This document shows, piece after piece, positions 1 through 7,405 of a stretch of 16,681 nt of DNA (positions are counted from its first letter, which is position 1; every line of letters starts with the position of its first letter). The DNA is taken from contig PXQZ01000080.1 of the NCBI GenBank assembly GCA_003021755.1, forward strand, positions 13,456 through 30,136, given 5' to 3'. The DNA comes from Halobacteriales archaeon QH_8_67_36 (GTDB taxonomy: Archaea > Halobacteriota > Halobacteria > Halobacteriales > Haloarculaceae). Under the pieces are notes generated by a model that was given only the letters and a program-made list of their open reading frames with translations, searched no databases and was not told the DNA's origin. Both the position numbers and the translations under genes were made by a program.

Positions 1-1
1 C

Positions 2-550
2 GGGAGCGCGCTGAAGATGAGCGCTATCCTCATCCCGTTCGTCATCGTCGCCGAACTGGGCGCCATCGCGTTCCTGTTCGTGCTGGACTCGGTATCGCTG
101 AACGTCTTCGGGACGAACCAGTCGCTGGGCATCGTCCTCGTGCTGGGCGTGGTCGCCGTCGTCGAGGAACTCGGCAAGAGCCTCCACCTCTACGCCGGCT
201 ACGCCCACGCCCGGTACGAGCGGACGCTCCGGTCGGCCGTCGGGCTGGGCGCGCTCTCCGGACTGGGCTTTTTTCTCGCCGAGAAAGGGCTACTCATCGC
301 CCGGCTCTCGGACCTCGAAAGTCTGCCCATCGGCAACGCGGCGCTCCGGGGTGCGACCCCGCCGGCCGGCGTCCCGCTGTGGGCCGTCGCCCTGCTCTTC
401 CTCTTTGCGCCGTTGGTGTTGCACGCGGTGACCGCCGCCATCTCGTCAGTGGGTGCCAGCCGGGGGCGCTGGGCCTACGTCGCCGGGGTGGCGCTGGCCG
501 CCGTCGTTCACTTCGGCTACAACCTCACGGTGGTGAGTGCCCTTGCGTGA
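2..550 (+). CDS. PrsW-like intramembrane metalloprotease, C-terminal part (5' end outside window)
   Basis: The frame is open to the left edge, so the true start probably lies upstream; the first ATG inside is at 17. From that ATG the 177 residues are strongly hydrophobic with about five to six membrane segments. The PrsW/CPBP-type motif set is visible: EELGK near residue 50, FFLAE near residue 85, a histidine in LHAVT near residue 135 and HFGYN close to the C-terminus. In that family these glutamates and histidines form a zinc site in the membrane that cleaves membrane proteins or acts as a protease-like scaffold. The next gene starts 14 bases before this stop, so this protein is co-translated with an ABC-2 permease. 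It may be part of, or fused to, an export system whose ATPase lies upstream. The family call is good; the substrate is unknown. Confidence 0.7.
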   Translation, partial: GSALKMSAILIPFVIVAELGAIAFLFVLDSVSLNVFGTNQSLGIVLVLGVVAVVEELGKSLHLYAGYAHARYERTLRSAVGLGALSGLGFFLAEKGLLIARLSDLESLPIGNAALRGATPPAGVPLWAVALLFLFAPLVLHAVTAAISSVGASRGRWAYVAGVALAAVVHFGYNLTVVSALA

Positions 551-1631
551 CGACCGCCCCTGGTATCGGGACCCCCGTATCGTAGTTGCCCGTCGGGACG
601 TGCGCTCGCTCTCCCGCGAGAAGACCATCGTGCTGGCGCTGCTCATACAGCTGTTCGTGGCCGGCTTCTCCTCGTTTCTCGTGGTCGGGCTGACCTCGCT
701 GTACGACCCCGGCTCCGTCTCCACCGGCGAGGTGGAGATGGCCGTCACCGGCGACGCCCGCGACGAGCTGCTGGAGGCCGCCGCCGAACACGACGGGGCA
801 CGGACGACGGCGTTCGAGGACCCGCAGGCGGCACGGGCGGCGTTCGAACAGCGCCGCGTCGACGCCCTGCTGAACGCCAGCTACGTGGAAGCGGACGACG
901 GGCCCGGGCGGCGGATAGCCGTCACCGCACGCATCCCCGAGGGGTCGATTCGCTCGACGCTCATCGTCGTCAACGTCCGGAACGTGCTGGAGACGCTGGA
1001 GCGCCAGGAGCGGTTCGAGCGGGCCGGCTCGCTGGAGTCCGACCCCGTGGCGCTGCCGCCCGAAGTCAGCGCCAGCCCCTACTTCGGGTTCACCTACACG
1101 GTGCTGATTCCGCTCCTGCTCTTCCTCCCAGCGTTCATCAGCGGGTCGGTGGCCGTCGACACCATCACCGAGGAGATGGAGCGGGGTACGCTCGAACTGC
1201 TGCGCGTCGCGCCGGTCAGCCTGCTCGACATCGTCGACGGGAAGGCACTGGGGATGGCGTTGCTGGCACCCGTCCAGTCGCTGCTGTGGATACTGCTGCT
1301 GTCGGTCAACGGCATCCGCGTGGCGAACGTCTCGGTCATCCTGCTGTTCGTCACCGCCGTCGCGGCGCTGGTCGTCACCATCGGCGTCGTGCTGGGCGTG
1401 GCGACTGGCAAGCGCAGACCCGCACAGCTCATGTACTCCGTGCTGACGCTGGTGGTGTTCGGCGCGGCCGTGGTGTTGCCCGAACATCCGGCGACCACGG
1501 TCGCAAAGCTCGCCGTCGACAGCCCGACGCCGTCGACCTACGCGACGGTGTTTGGCACGCTCACAGTCGCGCTCTTGGCTTACGCCGCCGCCCGAAAGTA
1601 CGTCGGCAGCGTCAACGCGAGCGCGTTCTGA
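537..1631 (+). CDS. ABC-2 type transporter permease (NatB-like)
   Basis: This 364-residue membrane protein has the classic ABC-2 exporter layout. There is one N-terminal helix at about residues 30-52, then a roughly 130-residue external domain, then about five helices in the C-terminal half. The cytoplasmic segment after the second helix carries the signature EEMERGTLELLRVAPVS, which in this family couples to the ATPase. The GTG at 537 is chosen as start because it overlaps the preceding stop by 14 bases, which suggests translational coupling; TTG at 543 is a possible alternative. No nucleotide-binding subunit is in the window, so it is probably encoded upstream. NatAB-type systems export sodium or other small substrates, but the substrate cannot be read from the sequence. 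Family confidence is high. Confidence 0.85.
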   Translation: MPLRDDRPWYRDPRIVVARRDVRSLSREKTIVLALLIQLFVAGFSSFLVVGLTSLYDPGSVSTGEVEMAVTGDARDELLEAAAEHDGARTTAFEDPQAARAAFEQRRVDALLNASYVEADDGPGRRIAVTARIPEGSIRSTLIVVNVRNVLETLERQERFERAGSLESDPVALPPEVSASPYFGFTYTVLIPLLLFLPAFISGSVAVDTITEEMERGTLELLRVAPVSLLDIVDGKALGMALLAPVQSLLWILLLSVNGIRVANVSVILLFVTAVAALVVTIGVVLGVATGKRRPAQLMYSVLTLVVFGAAVVLPEHPATTVAKLAVDSPTPSTYATVFGTLTVALLAYAAARKYVGSVNASAF

Positions 1632-1655
1632 GCGGCCGGCGGTCGCCGAGCCGAC

Positions 1656-1670
1656 GGTTGCTTTTCGTCC
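1656..1670 (+). terminator. Possible U-rich terminator after the ABC permease gene
   Basis: About 30 bases after the permease stop there is a short T-rich stretch (TTGCTTTTCG) in otherwise very GC-rich sequence. Archaeal termination mainly needs a short U run, so this is a plausible transcript end. The gene that follows is on the opposite strand. The evidence is composition only. Confidence 0.3.
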
Positions 1671-1751
1671 GCCGCGGCCGGCCCGTGTGTGGGCATGGAC
1701 CGGTGAGCAGAGCGTGAGGGCGGACCCGAACGCGGCGACCGGCAGGAGCGG

Positions 1752-2015
1752 TCACGGAACCCGCCCGCCGGCAGTTCCGGGCGGGTCGGTACCGGCCTGT
1801 TCGTGGGTGTGGTGGAAAAAGCGGATGGACGGCGTTCCATCGTCGCTGACCGGTTCCAGACAGACCCGCCGGTAGCGGTCGTTGTCGCGCATGTTCACCA
1901 GCAGCCCCTCGTCGTGGACCGACACCGACTCGAAGTCGGCGCCACAGACCGGACAGCGGACCGGCCCGTCCGAACCGGAGTCGGTCGTCTCGTCCGCCGG
2001 AGTGTCGCCGTTCAC
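1752..2015 (-). CDS. Small Cys/His-rich putative zinc-binding protein
   Basis: This is an 87-residue acidic protein. After a low-complexity N-terminus rich in D, T and S it has a CPVCG knuckle (Cys21, Cys24), a further Cys52, and a histidine cluster FFHHTHE (residues 66-72). This could give a single zinc site. Small CPxCG-type zinc finger proteins are abundant in haloarchaea and usually act in protein-protein or nucleic-acid contacts; the exact role here is unknown. Its ATG overlaps the stop of the upstream macro-domain gene in the four-base arrangement ATGA, so the two are very likely one operon and translationally coupled. The C-terminal 15 residues look unstructured. I recognise the style of protein but not a characterised member. 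Confidence 0.7.
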   Translation of the reverse strand: MNGDTPADETTDSGSDGPVRCPVCGADFESVSVHDEGLLVNMRDNDRYRRVCLEPVSDDGTPSIRFFHHTHEQAGTDPPGTAGGRVP

Positions 2016-2512
2016 CCCTGTCCCTCCGAGGCGATCCGTTGCAACTGTTGGTACTCGTCGTCGTCGTAGGCGATGAGGCGAACGTCCGACAGGGACTCGG
2101 GCTCGAAGGCGGTGATTTCCTCGCAGATGATGCGGACGCCCGCCTCGAAGTCGAAGCCGGCGATGCCACAGCCAAGCGCCGGGAGGACGAGCGATTCACA
2201 GTCGAGCGCGTCGGCCTCCGCCAGCGCGTTCCGGGTTCCGTCGCGGATGCTCTCGGCCGTCGACTCGCCACCGGCGGGCATTGCCGCGGCGTGGATGACG
2301 TACTCCGCGTCCAGTTCGTACGCGTCCGTCGTCGCGACGCCACCCAGGGCCACCGGGCCCTTGGCGATGGCCTCGTCGTCGATACCGGATCCGGCGGCCC
2401 GCTTGAGCGCGCCGGCGACGCCCGACCCCATCCGGAGGCTGGTGTTCGCCGCGTTGACCAGTGCGTCGGCCGACTGGGCCGCGATGTCGCCCTGAATCAC
2501 GTCGAACTCCAT
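2012..2512 (-). CDS. Macro domain (Appr-1''-p processing-like) protein
   Basis: This is a single macro domain of 166 residues. Characteristic ADP-ribose-binding elements are visible: GDI (residues 8-10), the VNAAN motif (19-23), the GSGVAGAL loop (29-36) and the phosphate loop ALGCGIAGF (112-120). Proteins of this family bind ADP-ribose and remove it from proteins or nucleic acids, or hydrolyse ADP-ribose phosphate or O-acetyl-ADP-ribose. The start is set at the ATG followed by EFDVIQGDI, because the conserved domain begins there; an in-frame start 17 codons further upstream would add a non-conserved tail. It is the first gene of a two-gene unit with the zinc-finger protein and is divergent from the DUF2071 gene. 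Family call is firm; substrate specificity is not. Confidence 0.88.
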   Translation of the reverse strand: MEFDVIQGDIAAQSADALVNAANTSLRMGSGVAGALKRAAGSGIDDEAIAKGPVALGGVATTDAYELDAEYVIHAAAMPAGGESTAESIRDGTRNALAEADALDCESLVLPALGCGIAGFDFEAGVRIICEEITAFEPESLSDVRLIAYDDDEYQQLQRIASEGQG

Positions 2513-2605
2513 GTGCGTGCGTGGGACCGTCGCCCACATAGGCTTACTGGCGCGTGGTGACACCTCTCACGCCACGCCGATAGCCGTCGAGTCCGAACAC
2601 GCCGT

Positions 2606-3292
2606 ATGGACCTGCTACGGATGGAGTGGCGGGACGTGGGCTTTCTGCACTGGCCGGTCGAGCCGAGCGTCATCGCCCCGACGCTGCCCGACGGGCTGAC
2701 CGTCGATACCAAGGACGGGCAGGCGTGGCTCGGCGTCGTCCCCTTCGAGATGGCCGACATCCGGCCGCGGGGGAGCCCGATCGGCCGCTCGTTCGGCGAG
2801 CTGAACCTCCGGACGTACGTCACCGACGGCGAGACGCCGGGCGTCTACTTCTACAATCTGGACGCCGACGACCGCCTCAGCGTCGTTCTCGCCCGCCGGC
2901 TGTTCGAACTACCGTACTACCGCGCGTCGATGCGTCTGTGGCGGAGCGACGAGGGGGTCCGGTTTCGCAGCCGTCGGACCGACGACCGTGCGCCCTCGGC
3001 CGACTTCGACGCGACCTACGGGCCTGTTGACGGAGCGGAGCCACACCGTCCCGCGCCACAGTCCCTGGAGTCCTTTCTCGTCTCCCGGTACCGGTTCTAC
3101 GTCGCCGACGACGCCGGGACCATCTACTACGCCGACATCGGCCACGACCCCTGGCCGCTACAGGAGGGGCGAGCCATGGTCCGGGAGAACGACCTCTTCG
3201 TCGCGAACGGCTTCGACCGGCCACCCGGTGACCCGGTGGTGTACTACAGCCCGGGCATCGACGTGACCGCCGGGCGATTGCGCCGCCCGTGA
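2606..3292 (+). CDS. DUF2071 (YqjF-like) family protein
   Basis: This 228-residue soluble protein has the hallmarks of the DUF2071/YqjF family. They are an N-terminal FLHWPVEP (residues 13-20), LNLRTYVT (66-73), GVYFYNLD (79-86), SRYRFYVADD in the second half, GHDPW, and a C-terminal DPVVYYSPG (209-217). The family has an acetoacetate-decarboxylase-like fold but no well-established reaction, so none is assigned. The start ATG at 2606 puts the HWP motif at the usual distance from the N-terminus; an in-frame ATG five codons later is an alternative. It is divergent from the macro-domain gene across 93 bp, and a second, diverged member of the same family follows on the same strand 122 bp downstream. 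Confidence 0.85.
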   Translation: MDLLRMEWRDVGFLHWPVEPSVIAPTLPDGLTVDTKDGQAWLGVVPFEMADIRPRGSPIGRSFGELNLRTYVTDGETPGVYFYNLDADDRLSVVLARRLFELPYYRASMRLWRSDEGVRFRSRRTDDRAPSADFDATYGPVDGAEPHRPAPQSLESFLVSRYRFYVADDAGTIYYADIGHDPWPLQEGRAMVRENDLFVANGFDRPPGDPVVYYSPGIDVTAGRLRRP

Positions 3293-3333
3293 CCGGCGGG
3301 AAGCCGGGCACTACACTGAAGACGGGCGGGTCC

Positions 3334-3418
3334 TGATAGTGGTTCGTGTAGCGATTTACCGGTATACGCCGACTCAGGGTCTGCGCTATCCGAAAATAAT
3401 CTACAATAATCACTATGA
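3334..3418 (+). repeat. Palindromic element, copy 1 of 3 (most divergent)
   Basis: This 85 bp element has terminal inverted arms of about 16 bases (left ATAGTGGTTCGTGTAG, right CTACAATAATCACTAT) and a weaker inner inverted repeat. It shares the 19-base core TGTAGCGATTTACCGGTAT (3347-3365) exactly with copies 2 and 3. It begins TGA and ends TATGA; the ATG in its right end (3415) is the apparent start codon of the second DUF2071 gene. Relative to copy 2, the outer arm has changed ACGG to AGTG on the left and CCGT to CACT on the right, so pairing is preserved. Confidence 0.85.
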
Positions 3419-4116
3419 GTCCACCTGTGTCGAGAAAGCCCCTCACCGTCCGCGTCGCGGACGTCTGCTTCTGTCACTGGCCGGTCGATCCGGCGGCGCT
3501 GGAGCGGGCGACACCCCCGTGGCTCACCGTCGAGCGGGCGGCCGATGACGCCTGGCTAACCGCCATCCACCACACGGTCGAGGGAGTCTCCGCGTTCGGA
3601 GTCGACCTGAGTGAGCCCGCGGAGTCGGTGACGGTCCGGACGTACGTCACGGGACCCGACGGGCAACGGGGTCTGTACTTCTTCGCAGCGTTCACGACGG
3701 ACCCGGTCGCCAGCGCCGCCGGCCCGCTGTTACGGCTGAACTACCGCGACGGACGGGTGGCTCGCCATGACGCCGACGGCGACCACCACACCGAGCGGAC
3801 GCTGGACGTCGACGGTCGGCAGGCGCTCACAGTGCAGTACACGCCGGGCGAGGAACCCCGATCGACGGCGCCGCCGGACTCGCTGCCGGCGTTTTTTGTC
3901 GAGCGTTTCCGGGTCTTCGGTGACGGGCCGCTGGGCTCGAAGTTCGTCGGCCACGTCGGCCACGACCCCTGGGAACTGGGGCCGGTCGACGCGACCGTCG
4001 AGGGGGACCTGCCGTCGGCGCTGTCCCTCCCGGAACCCGTCGGCGACCCGCTGGTGCACTACAGCCCGGGGAACGAACTCGGCGTCTCGCCGTTCAGGCC
4101 GCTGTGGCTCGATTGA
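3415..4116 (+). CDS. DUF2071 (YqjF-like) family protein, second paralog
   Basis: This 233-residue protein is clearly of the same family as its upstream neighbour but strongly diverged. Shared blocks are CHWPVDP (residues 20-26), TVRTYVTG, GLYFFAAF, VERFRVFGD, GHVGHDPWE and DPLVHYSPG (211-219). Between these blocks similarity is low, so this is an old duplication or an independently acquired member. The ATG at 3415 lies in the last bases of palindromic element copy 1, so the element may supply the start codon and the untranslated leader; a GTG at 3427 is an alternative start outside the element. The reaction catalysed is unknown. A DUF998 membrane-protein gene follows 43 bp later on the same strand. 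Confidence 0.82.
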   Translation: MSPPVSRKPLTVRVADVCFCHWPVDPAALERATPPWLTVERAADDAWLTAIHHTVEGVSAFGVDLSEPAESVTVRTYVTGPDGQRGLYFFAAFTTDPVASAAGPLLRLNYRDGRVARHDADGDHHTERTLDVDGRQALTVQYTPGEEPRSTAPPDSLPAFFVERFRVFGDGPLGSKFVGHVGHDPWELGPVDATVEGDLPSALSLPEPVGDPLVHYSPGNELGVSPFRPLWLD

Positions 4117-4127
4117 GCGGCCGGCAG

Positions 4128-4137
4128 GATTTACTTC
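4128..4137 (+). promoter_or_regulatory. Possible TATA box for the DUF998 gene
   Basis: An AT-rich block (GGATTTACTT region) lies about 27 bases before the ATG at 4160, the usual spacing for a haloarchaeal leaderless transcript. The flanks are very GC-rich, so it stands out. This is weak, position-based evidence, and read-through from the upstream DUF2071 gene is equally possible. Confidence 0.35.
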
Positions 4138-4159
4138 CGGGGCCCCGAGGACCGGACCG

Positions 4160-4750
4160 ATGCGTGAACCAGCGACTGCGGGGGCCGTCGCGGGCGTCAT
4201 AGCCGTCTTCGTCGCGGCCGTCGGTATCGCCGGCGCGGCCATCACTTCGCCCGCCTTTACCGTCACCGGCAACGCCCTCTCGGACCTCGGCCAGCCGGGC
4301 AACCCCGCCGCAACGCCGGTGACGACGCTGCTGTTCGACGGCGGGCTGGTTCTCGCGAGCATGGTCGGGCTTCCCTTCGCCCTCACGCTCTGGCGCGAGG
4401 GCGACGCAGTCCCCGAACGGGTCGCCGCCGTCCCGTTCGTCGTGGCGCTCGTCGGGATGGCCTGCGTCGGGCTGTTCCCGGCCGGGCGCCCGCTCCACGT
4501 CCCGGCGGCGCTGACGCTGTATCTCGCCTCGATGGTCGCGATGGCGGCCCACGGGGTCGGCAGTGCGCTGGCCGGACGGCGGTGGGGCGCGGCGATGACG
4601 CTCTCGCTCGTGGCCGTCCACGTCGCCGGCTGGTGGTGGTGGGCCGCCGTCGGGCCGGTACGCAGACCGGGACTCGCCATCCCGGAGCTGCTGGGCGCCG
4701 GGGTGTTCGCCTGGTGGGTCCTATCGACCGCCGGCCGTGAGATGCGATGA
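4160..4750 (+). CDS. DUF998 family membrane protein
   Basis: This 196-residue protein has about six hydrophobic segments (roughly residues 8-28, 52-75, 88-106, 113-134, 143-165 and 174-190). Family marks are the NALSDLGQPGNP loop after the first helix (38-49), LFDGGLVLASM (58-68) and GLFPAG followed by LHVPAAL (104-118). DUF998 proteins are predicted integral membrane proteins of unknown activity, widespread in haloarchaea. The ATG at 4160 is chosen because it opens directly into the first membrane helix; the frame is open further upstream only as a shadow inside the preceding gene. It ends about 80 bp before the decayed histidine kinase region. Confidence 0.82.
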   Translation: MREPATAGAVAGVIAVFVAAVGIAGAAITSPAFTVTGNALSDLGQPGNPAATPVTTLLFDGGLVLASMVGLPFALTLWREGDAVPERVAAVPFVVALVGMACVGLFPAGRPLHVPAALTLYLASMVAMAAHGVGSALAGRRWGAAMTLSLVAVHVAGWWWWAAVGPVRRPGLAIPELLGAGVFAWWVLSTAGREMR

Positions 4751-4829
4751 CGATAGAACGGTGTCACCAATAGCAAACGCGGCAACCGGGCCGAACCGAC
4801 AAAGCGGCGACTGGCCGGTACGTCGGGGT

Positions 4830-5203
4830 ATGACAGTTATCGAGGCGACGGACTCGCGTGACGGGCGTCGCCACCGGAACCAGTTCGTCCTCGTCGAGAG
4901 CCACCGCACAGCTCGTCTCCCGCGATATCACGGTGCGTCGAGTGGGAGACAGAGCTGAAACGGCACAACGAGCGCCTGGAGGAGTTCGCCAGGTCGTCAG
5001 CCACGACCTCCGGAACCCGCTGAACGTCGCCGCTAGCGCGCTGGAACTGCTCGAGGTCGACGACGACCGGACCAGTCGAGAAGATAGACGAGTTCCACAA
5101 GCGGATGGGCGACAGCATCGAAGACGCGTTGACGCTGGCTCGCGAGGGACGGGCCGTCGACGAACCCAAGCGAGAACTGACCGACGTGTCGCTGCTTGAC
5201 TGA
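4830..5203 (+). pseudogene. Remnant of a sensor histidine kinase (HisKA part, frameshifted, no ATPase domain)
   Basis: No single frame reads through, but pieces in different frames spell the expected order of a haloarchaeal PAS-type histidine kinase. They are LVSRDIT (about 4914-4934), EWETELKRHNERLEEFA (about 4940-4989), VVSHDLRNPLNVAASALELL with the phospho-accepting histidine (about 4994-5053), and EKIDEFHKRMGDSIEDALTLAREG (about 5080-5151) running to VSLLD and a stop at 5201-5203. At least three small indels are needed to join them. Everything after the dimerisation helices, including the N-, G1- and G2-box ATPase domain, is missing. The final TGA is the first three bases of palindromic element copy 2, so the kinase ends exactly at that element. 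It is non-functional as a kinase unless the frameshifts are sequencing errors, and even then the catalytic domain is absent. Confidence 0.8.
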
Positions 5204-5286
5204 TACGGTTTATTGTAGCGATTTACCGGTATGTGCCGGCCCCGGGGTCGGCACAGCACGGAAATAATCTACAATAAACCGTATGA
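5201..5286 (+). repeat. Palindromic element, copy 2 of 3 (perfect outer stem)
   Basis: This is an 86 bp element. The outer arms are a perfect 16-base inverted repeat, ATACGGTTTATTGTAG on the left and its reverse complement on the right. An inner stem pairs TGTGCCGGC with GTCGGCACA, including one G-T (G-U in RNA) pair. The core TGTAGCGATTTACCGGTAT is at 5214-5232. It is about 78/86 identical to copy 3 by eye. The left TGA is the stop codon of the kinase remnant, and the right end is TATGA, 36 bp before the HAD gene start. Confidence 0.9.
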
Positions 5287-5321
5287 GGTGTTTTTCACGG
5301 TCCGTCGCCTTAGCCGAGACG

Positions 5322-6104
5322 ATGACAGTCCGGGGCGTCCTGCTGGACCTCGACGGAACGGTGTATCACCATGACAACCCGCTGCCGGGAGCGGCCGAGG
5401 CGATCGACCGGCTCCGCGAGCGGGGTCTCTCGCTCCTGTTCTTCTCGAACAACCCGCTGTACGGCGGCGAGGAGTACGTCGACCGCCTGCAGTCGCTGGG
5501 CGTCGACGCCCGCCCTGGCGAGGCCTGTTCCTCGGCCGTGGTCACGCAGGAGTACGTCGACGACAATCACGCCGGGGACGACGTGTTCGTCATCGGTTCG
5601 GCCTCGATTCGGGACCGCATTGCTCGGGGCGCGGCGAACGTCGTCGCCGAGCCCCGCGACGCCGACGTGTTGCTGGCCTCCTGGACCGACGAGTTCCACT
5701 ACGACGATATGGTCGATGCGCTCCGCGCGCTCGACACCGGCACCATCTATCTGGGGACGGATCCGGACCCCACCTTCCCCGGCCCGGACGGCCACCCGGT
5801 GCCCGGTACGGGCGCCGTACTCCGAGCCATCACGGGCGTGACGGAGCGCGAGCCGGACCGGGTTCTGGGCAAGCCCTCCGAGGTGGCCATCGAGGCCGCG
5901 CTCGACCGGCTTGGCCGCGACCCCGAAGAGATACTCGTCGTCGGCGACCGCATCGGGACGGACATCCTGCTGGGCGAGCGCGCAGGGATGCGGACAGCGC
6001 TCGTAATGACCGGCGTCACCGACGACGCGACGCTGTCCGCGAGCGACGTGAAGCCCGACCACGTGCTGGACTCGCTGGCCGACGTGGAGACGCTGCTAGA
6101 GTGA
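5322..6104 (+). CDS. HAD superfamily IIA (NagD-like) phosphatase
   Basis: This 260-residue protein has all four HAD motifs. Motif I is DLDGT with catalytic Asp9 and Asp11, motif II is SNN (42-44), motif III is Lys184 in GKPSE, and motif IV is GDRIGTD (208-214) for the magnesium ion. The long insert between motifs II and III is the C2-type cap of the IIA group, which includes NagD and 4-nitrophenyl or phosphoglycolate-type phosphatases. A cytosolic small-molecule phosphatase is therefore expected; the substrate is not predictable. I start at ATG 5322 because DLDG normally lies within about ten residues of the N-terminus. The longer frame from 5283 begins inside the palindromic element and adds 13 unlikely residues. 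A T-rich stretch (5290-5296) about 30 bases upstream could be its TATA region. Confidence 0.88.
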   Translation: MTVRGVLLDLDGTVYHHDNPLPGAAEAIDRLRERGLSLLFFSNNPLYGGEEYVDRLQSLGVDARPGEACSSAVVTQEYVDDNHAGDDVFVIGSASIRDRIARGAANVVAEPRDADVLLASWTDEFHYDDMVDALRALDTGTIYLGTDPDPTFPGPDGHPVPGTGAVLRAITGVTEREPDRVLGKPSEVAIEAALDRLGRDPEEILVVGDRIGTDILLGERAGMRTALVMTGVTDDATLSASDVKPDHVLDSLADVETLLE

Positions 6105-6105
6105 G

Positions 6106-7365
6106 CTAGGCCCTCCGGACGCGGTGGACCGCGCCATCGGACTCGCCGGTCGAACAGACCAGCAGTTCGCCGGCCGGCGTCTCGCCGAACGAGAGCACCT
6201 GCGACCCGATGCCCGAGACGGGGACCGTGTCCATCGACCAGCCGTCATTGCCGTCCGTGGCGACGAACAGCTCCCCCTGTGCGACGTAATCCGCGAAGAC
6301 GTACCGGCCCCGCAAGGCCGGGATGGACTGCCCGTCGTACAGGTAGCCGCCGATGGCGGAGACGCCGGTGATGCCGTCGCCGTCGTGGGGGTACTCGATG
6401 ATGGGGTCAACGAAGGCCTCGCCGTCCGGTCCGGTCGTCGGGCACGAGTCCGCCCGGAAGCAGTGTCGCCCCTCGCGGACGTTCCAGCCGTAGTTGCCGC
6501 CCTTCTCGACGACGTTGATTTCCTCGTAGCTGTTCTGTCCCACATCGGCGACGAACAGGCGGCCGTCCGGTCCGAAGGAGAACCGCCAGGGGTTCCGGAA
6601 CCCCCACGCGTACTGTTCGTCTAAGCCGTCCTCACCGACCAGCGGGTTGTCCTCGGGGACACCGTACGGGCGGTCGCTCCCGCTGTCCTCGACGTCGACT
6701 CGGAGGATACTGCCCAGCAGGTTCTCGGTGACGTCCTGCCCGTTGCCCCCGTCGACCGCGTCGTACCAGTCGTCGACGTGGCCCGTCCCCTGATCGTTGC
6801 CGGCGCCGCCGTCGCCGACGCTGGCGTAGAGGTAGCCGTCCGGCCCGAAACCGACGGCCCCGGCGTTGTGGTTGCCCTGTGGCTCCGCGATTTCGATGAG
6901 GACCCGCTCGCTGTCGGGATCGATACTCCCGTCGGCCACTTCGAACTCCGAGAGGACGAACGTGTGGGAGTACTCCGAGGGCATCCGGTCGCGAAGCGGC
7001 GCGCTGTAGCGGAGGTAGGCCCGGCCCGACCCGTCGTACTCCGGATGGAGCGCCATGCCGAGCAGTCCCCGCTCGCCGTCGGGCTCCGTCATCCGGTCGG
7101 TCAGGTCGACGGCAGTCGCGGGCGAGGCGTCCGGGCCGTCGAGATACGACACCGTCCCCATCTGGTCGACGACGAAGTACTCCTCGGCCCGGGGGACCAC
7201 CACGTCGACGGGTGCGGCCAGCCCCGAGAGCAGTTCCGCACCGGCGAGCGATAGGTCCGTCAGTCCCGTCGGCGTCCCGGCCGAGTCCGACGACGAACAG
7301 CCCGCCAGTGTGGCCGCCGATACCGTCGCTCCGGCGAGAAAGTCCCTGCGAGTCGGCGTGTACAT
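6106..7365 (-). CDS. PQQ-dependent glucose/sorbosone dehydrogenase-family Tat lipoprotein
   Basis: This 419-residue beta-propeller protein begins with a twin-arginine signal TRRDFLAG (residues 5-12) and a lipobox LAGC (Cys23). It should be exported folded and anchored by lipid on the outer face of the membrane. Features of the soluble-glucose-dehydrogenase family are LLGMALHPEY (101-110), the GNHNAG catalytic-histidine motif (164-169), GDGG (184-187), RNPWR (257-261), ADVGQNSYEEIN (273-284) and YVFADY (355-360). Related enzymes oxidise aldose sugars with PQQ and calcium; whether this one holds PQQ cannot be judged. The start at 7365 is chosen because the Tat signal begins there, although the frame extends further. 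It is convergent with the HAD gene (one base between the stops) and divergent from the MTH865 gene. Confidence 0.88.
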   Translation of the reverse strand: MYTPTRRDFLAGATVSAATLAGCSSSDSAGTPTGLTDLSLAGAELLSGLAAPVDVVVPRAEEYFVVDQMGTVSYLDGPDASPATAVDLTDRMTEPDGERGLLGMALHPEYDGSGRAYLRYSAPLRDRMPSEYSHTFVLSEFEVADGSIDPDSERVLIEIAEPQGNHNAGAVGFGPDGYLYASVGDGGAGNDQGTGHVDDWYDAVDGGNGQDVTENLLGSILRVDVEDSGSDRPYGVPEDNPLVGEDGLDEQYAWGFRNPWRFSFGPDGRLFVADVGQNSYEEINVVEKGGNYGWNVREGRHCFRADSCPTTGPDGEAFVDPIIEYPHDGDGITGVSAIGGYLYDGQSIPALRGRYVFADYVAQGELFVATDGNDGWSMDTVPVSGIGSQVLSFGETPAGELLVCSTGESDGAVHRVRRA

Positions 7366-7405
7366 ACCGGTGTCTACGGGGCGATCCCCTTGAACAGTCC
7401 GACTT

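Noticed and set aside
525..1487. Long minus-strand open frame opposite the ABC permease, and similar frames opposite copA, the ABC1 kinase and the photolyase
   Set aside because: These are antisense shadows common in GC-rich haloarchaeal genes: rich in R, G, H and Q, lacking motifs, and opposite strongly supported genes.
4830..4958. Independent small gene starting MTVIEATDSRDG
   Set aside because: It reads into the decayed kinase region and ends at a frameshift; it is better taken as the 5' part of the same remnant.
5283..5321. Start of the HAD phosphatase at the ATG inside the palindromic element
   Set aside because: It would put 13 unrelated residues before MTVRGVLLDLDG; HAD-IIA proteins begin almost directly with the DLDG strand.
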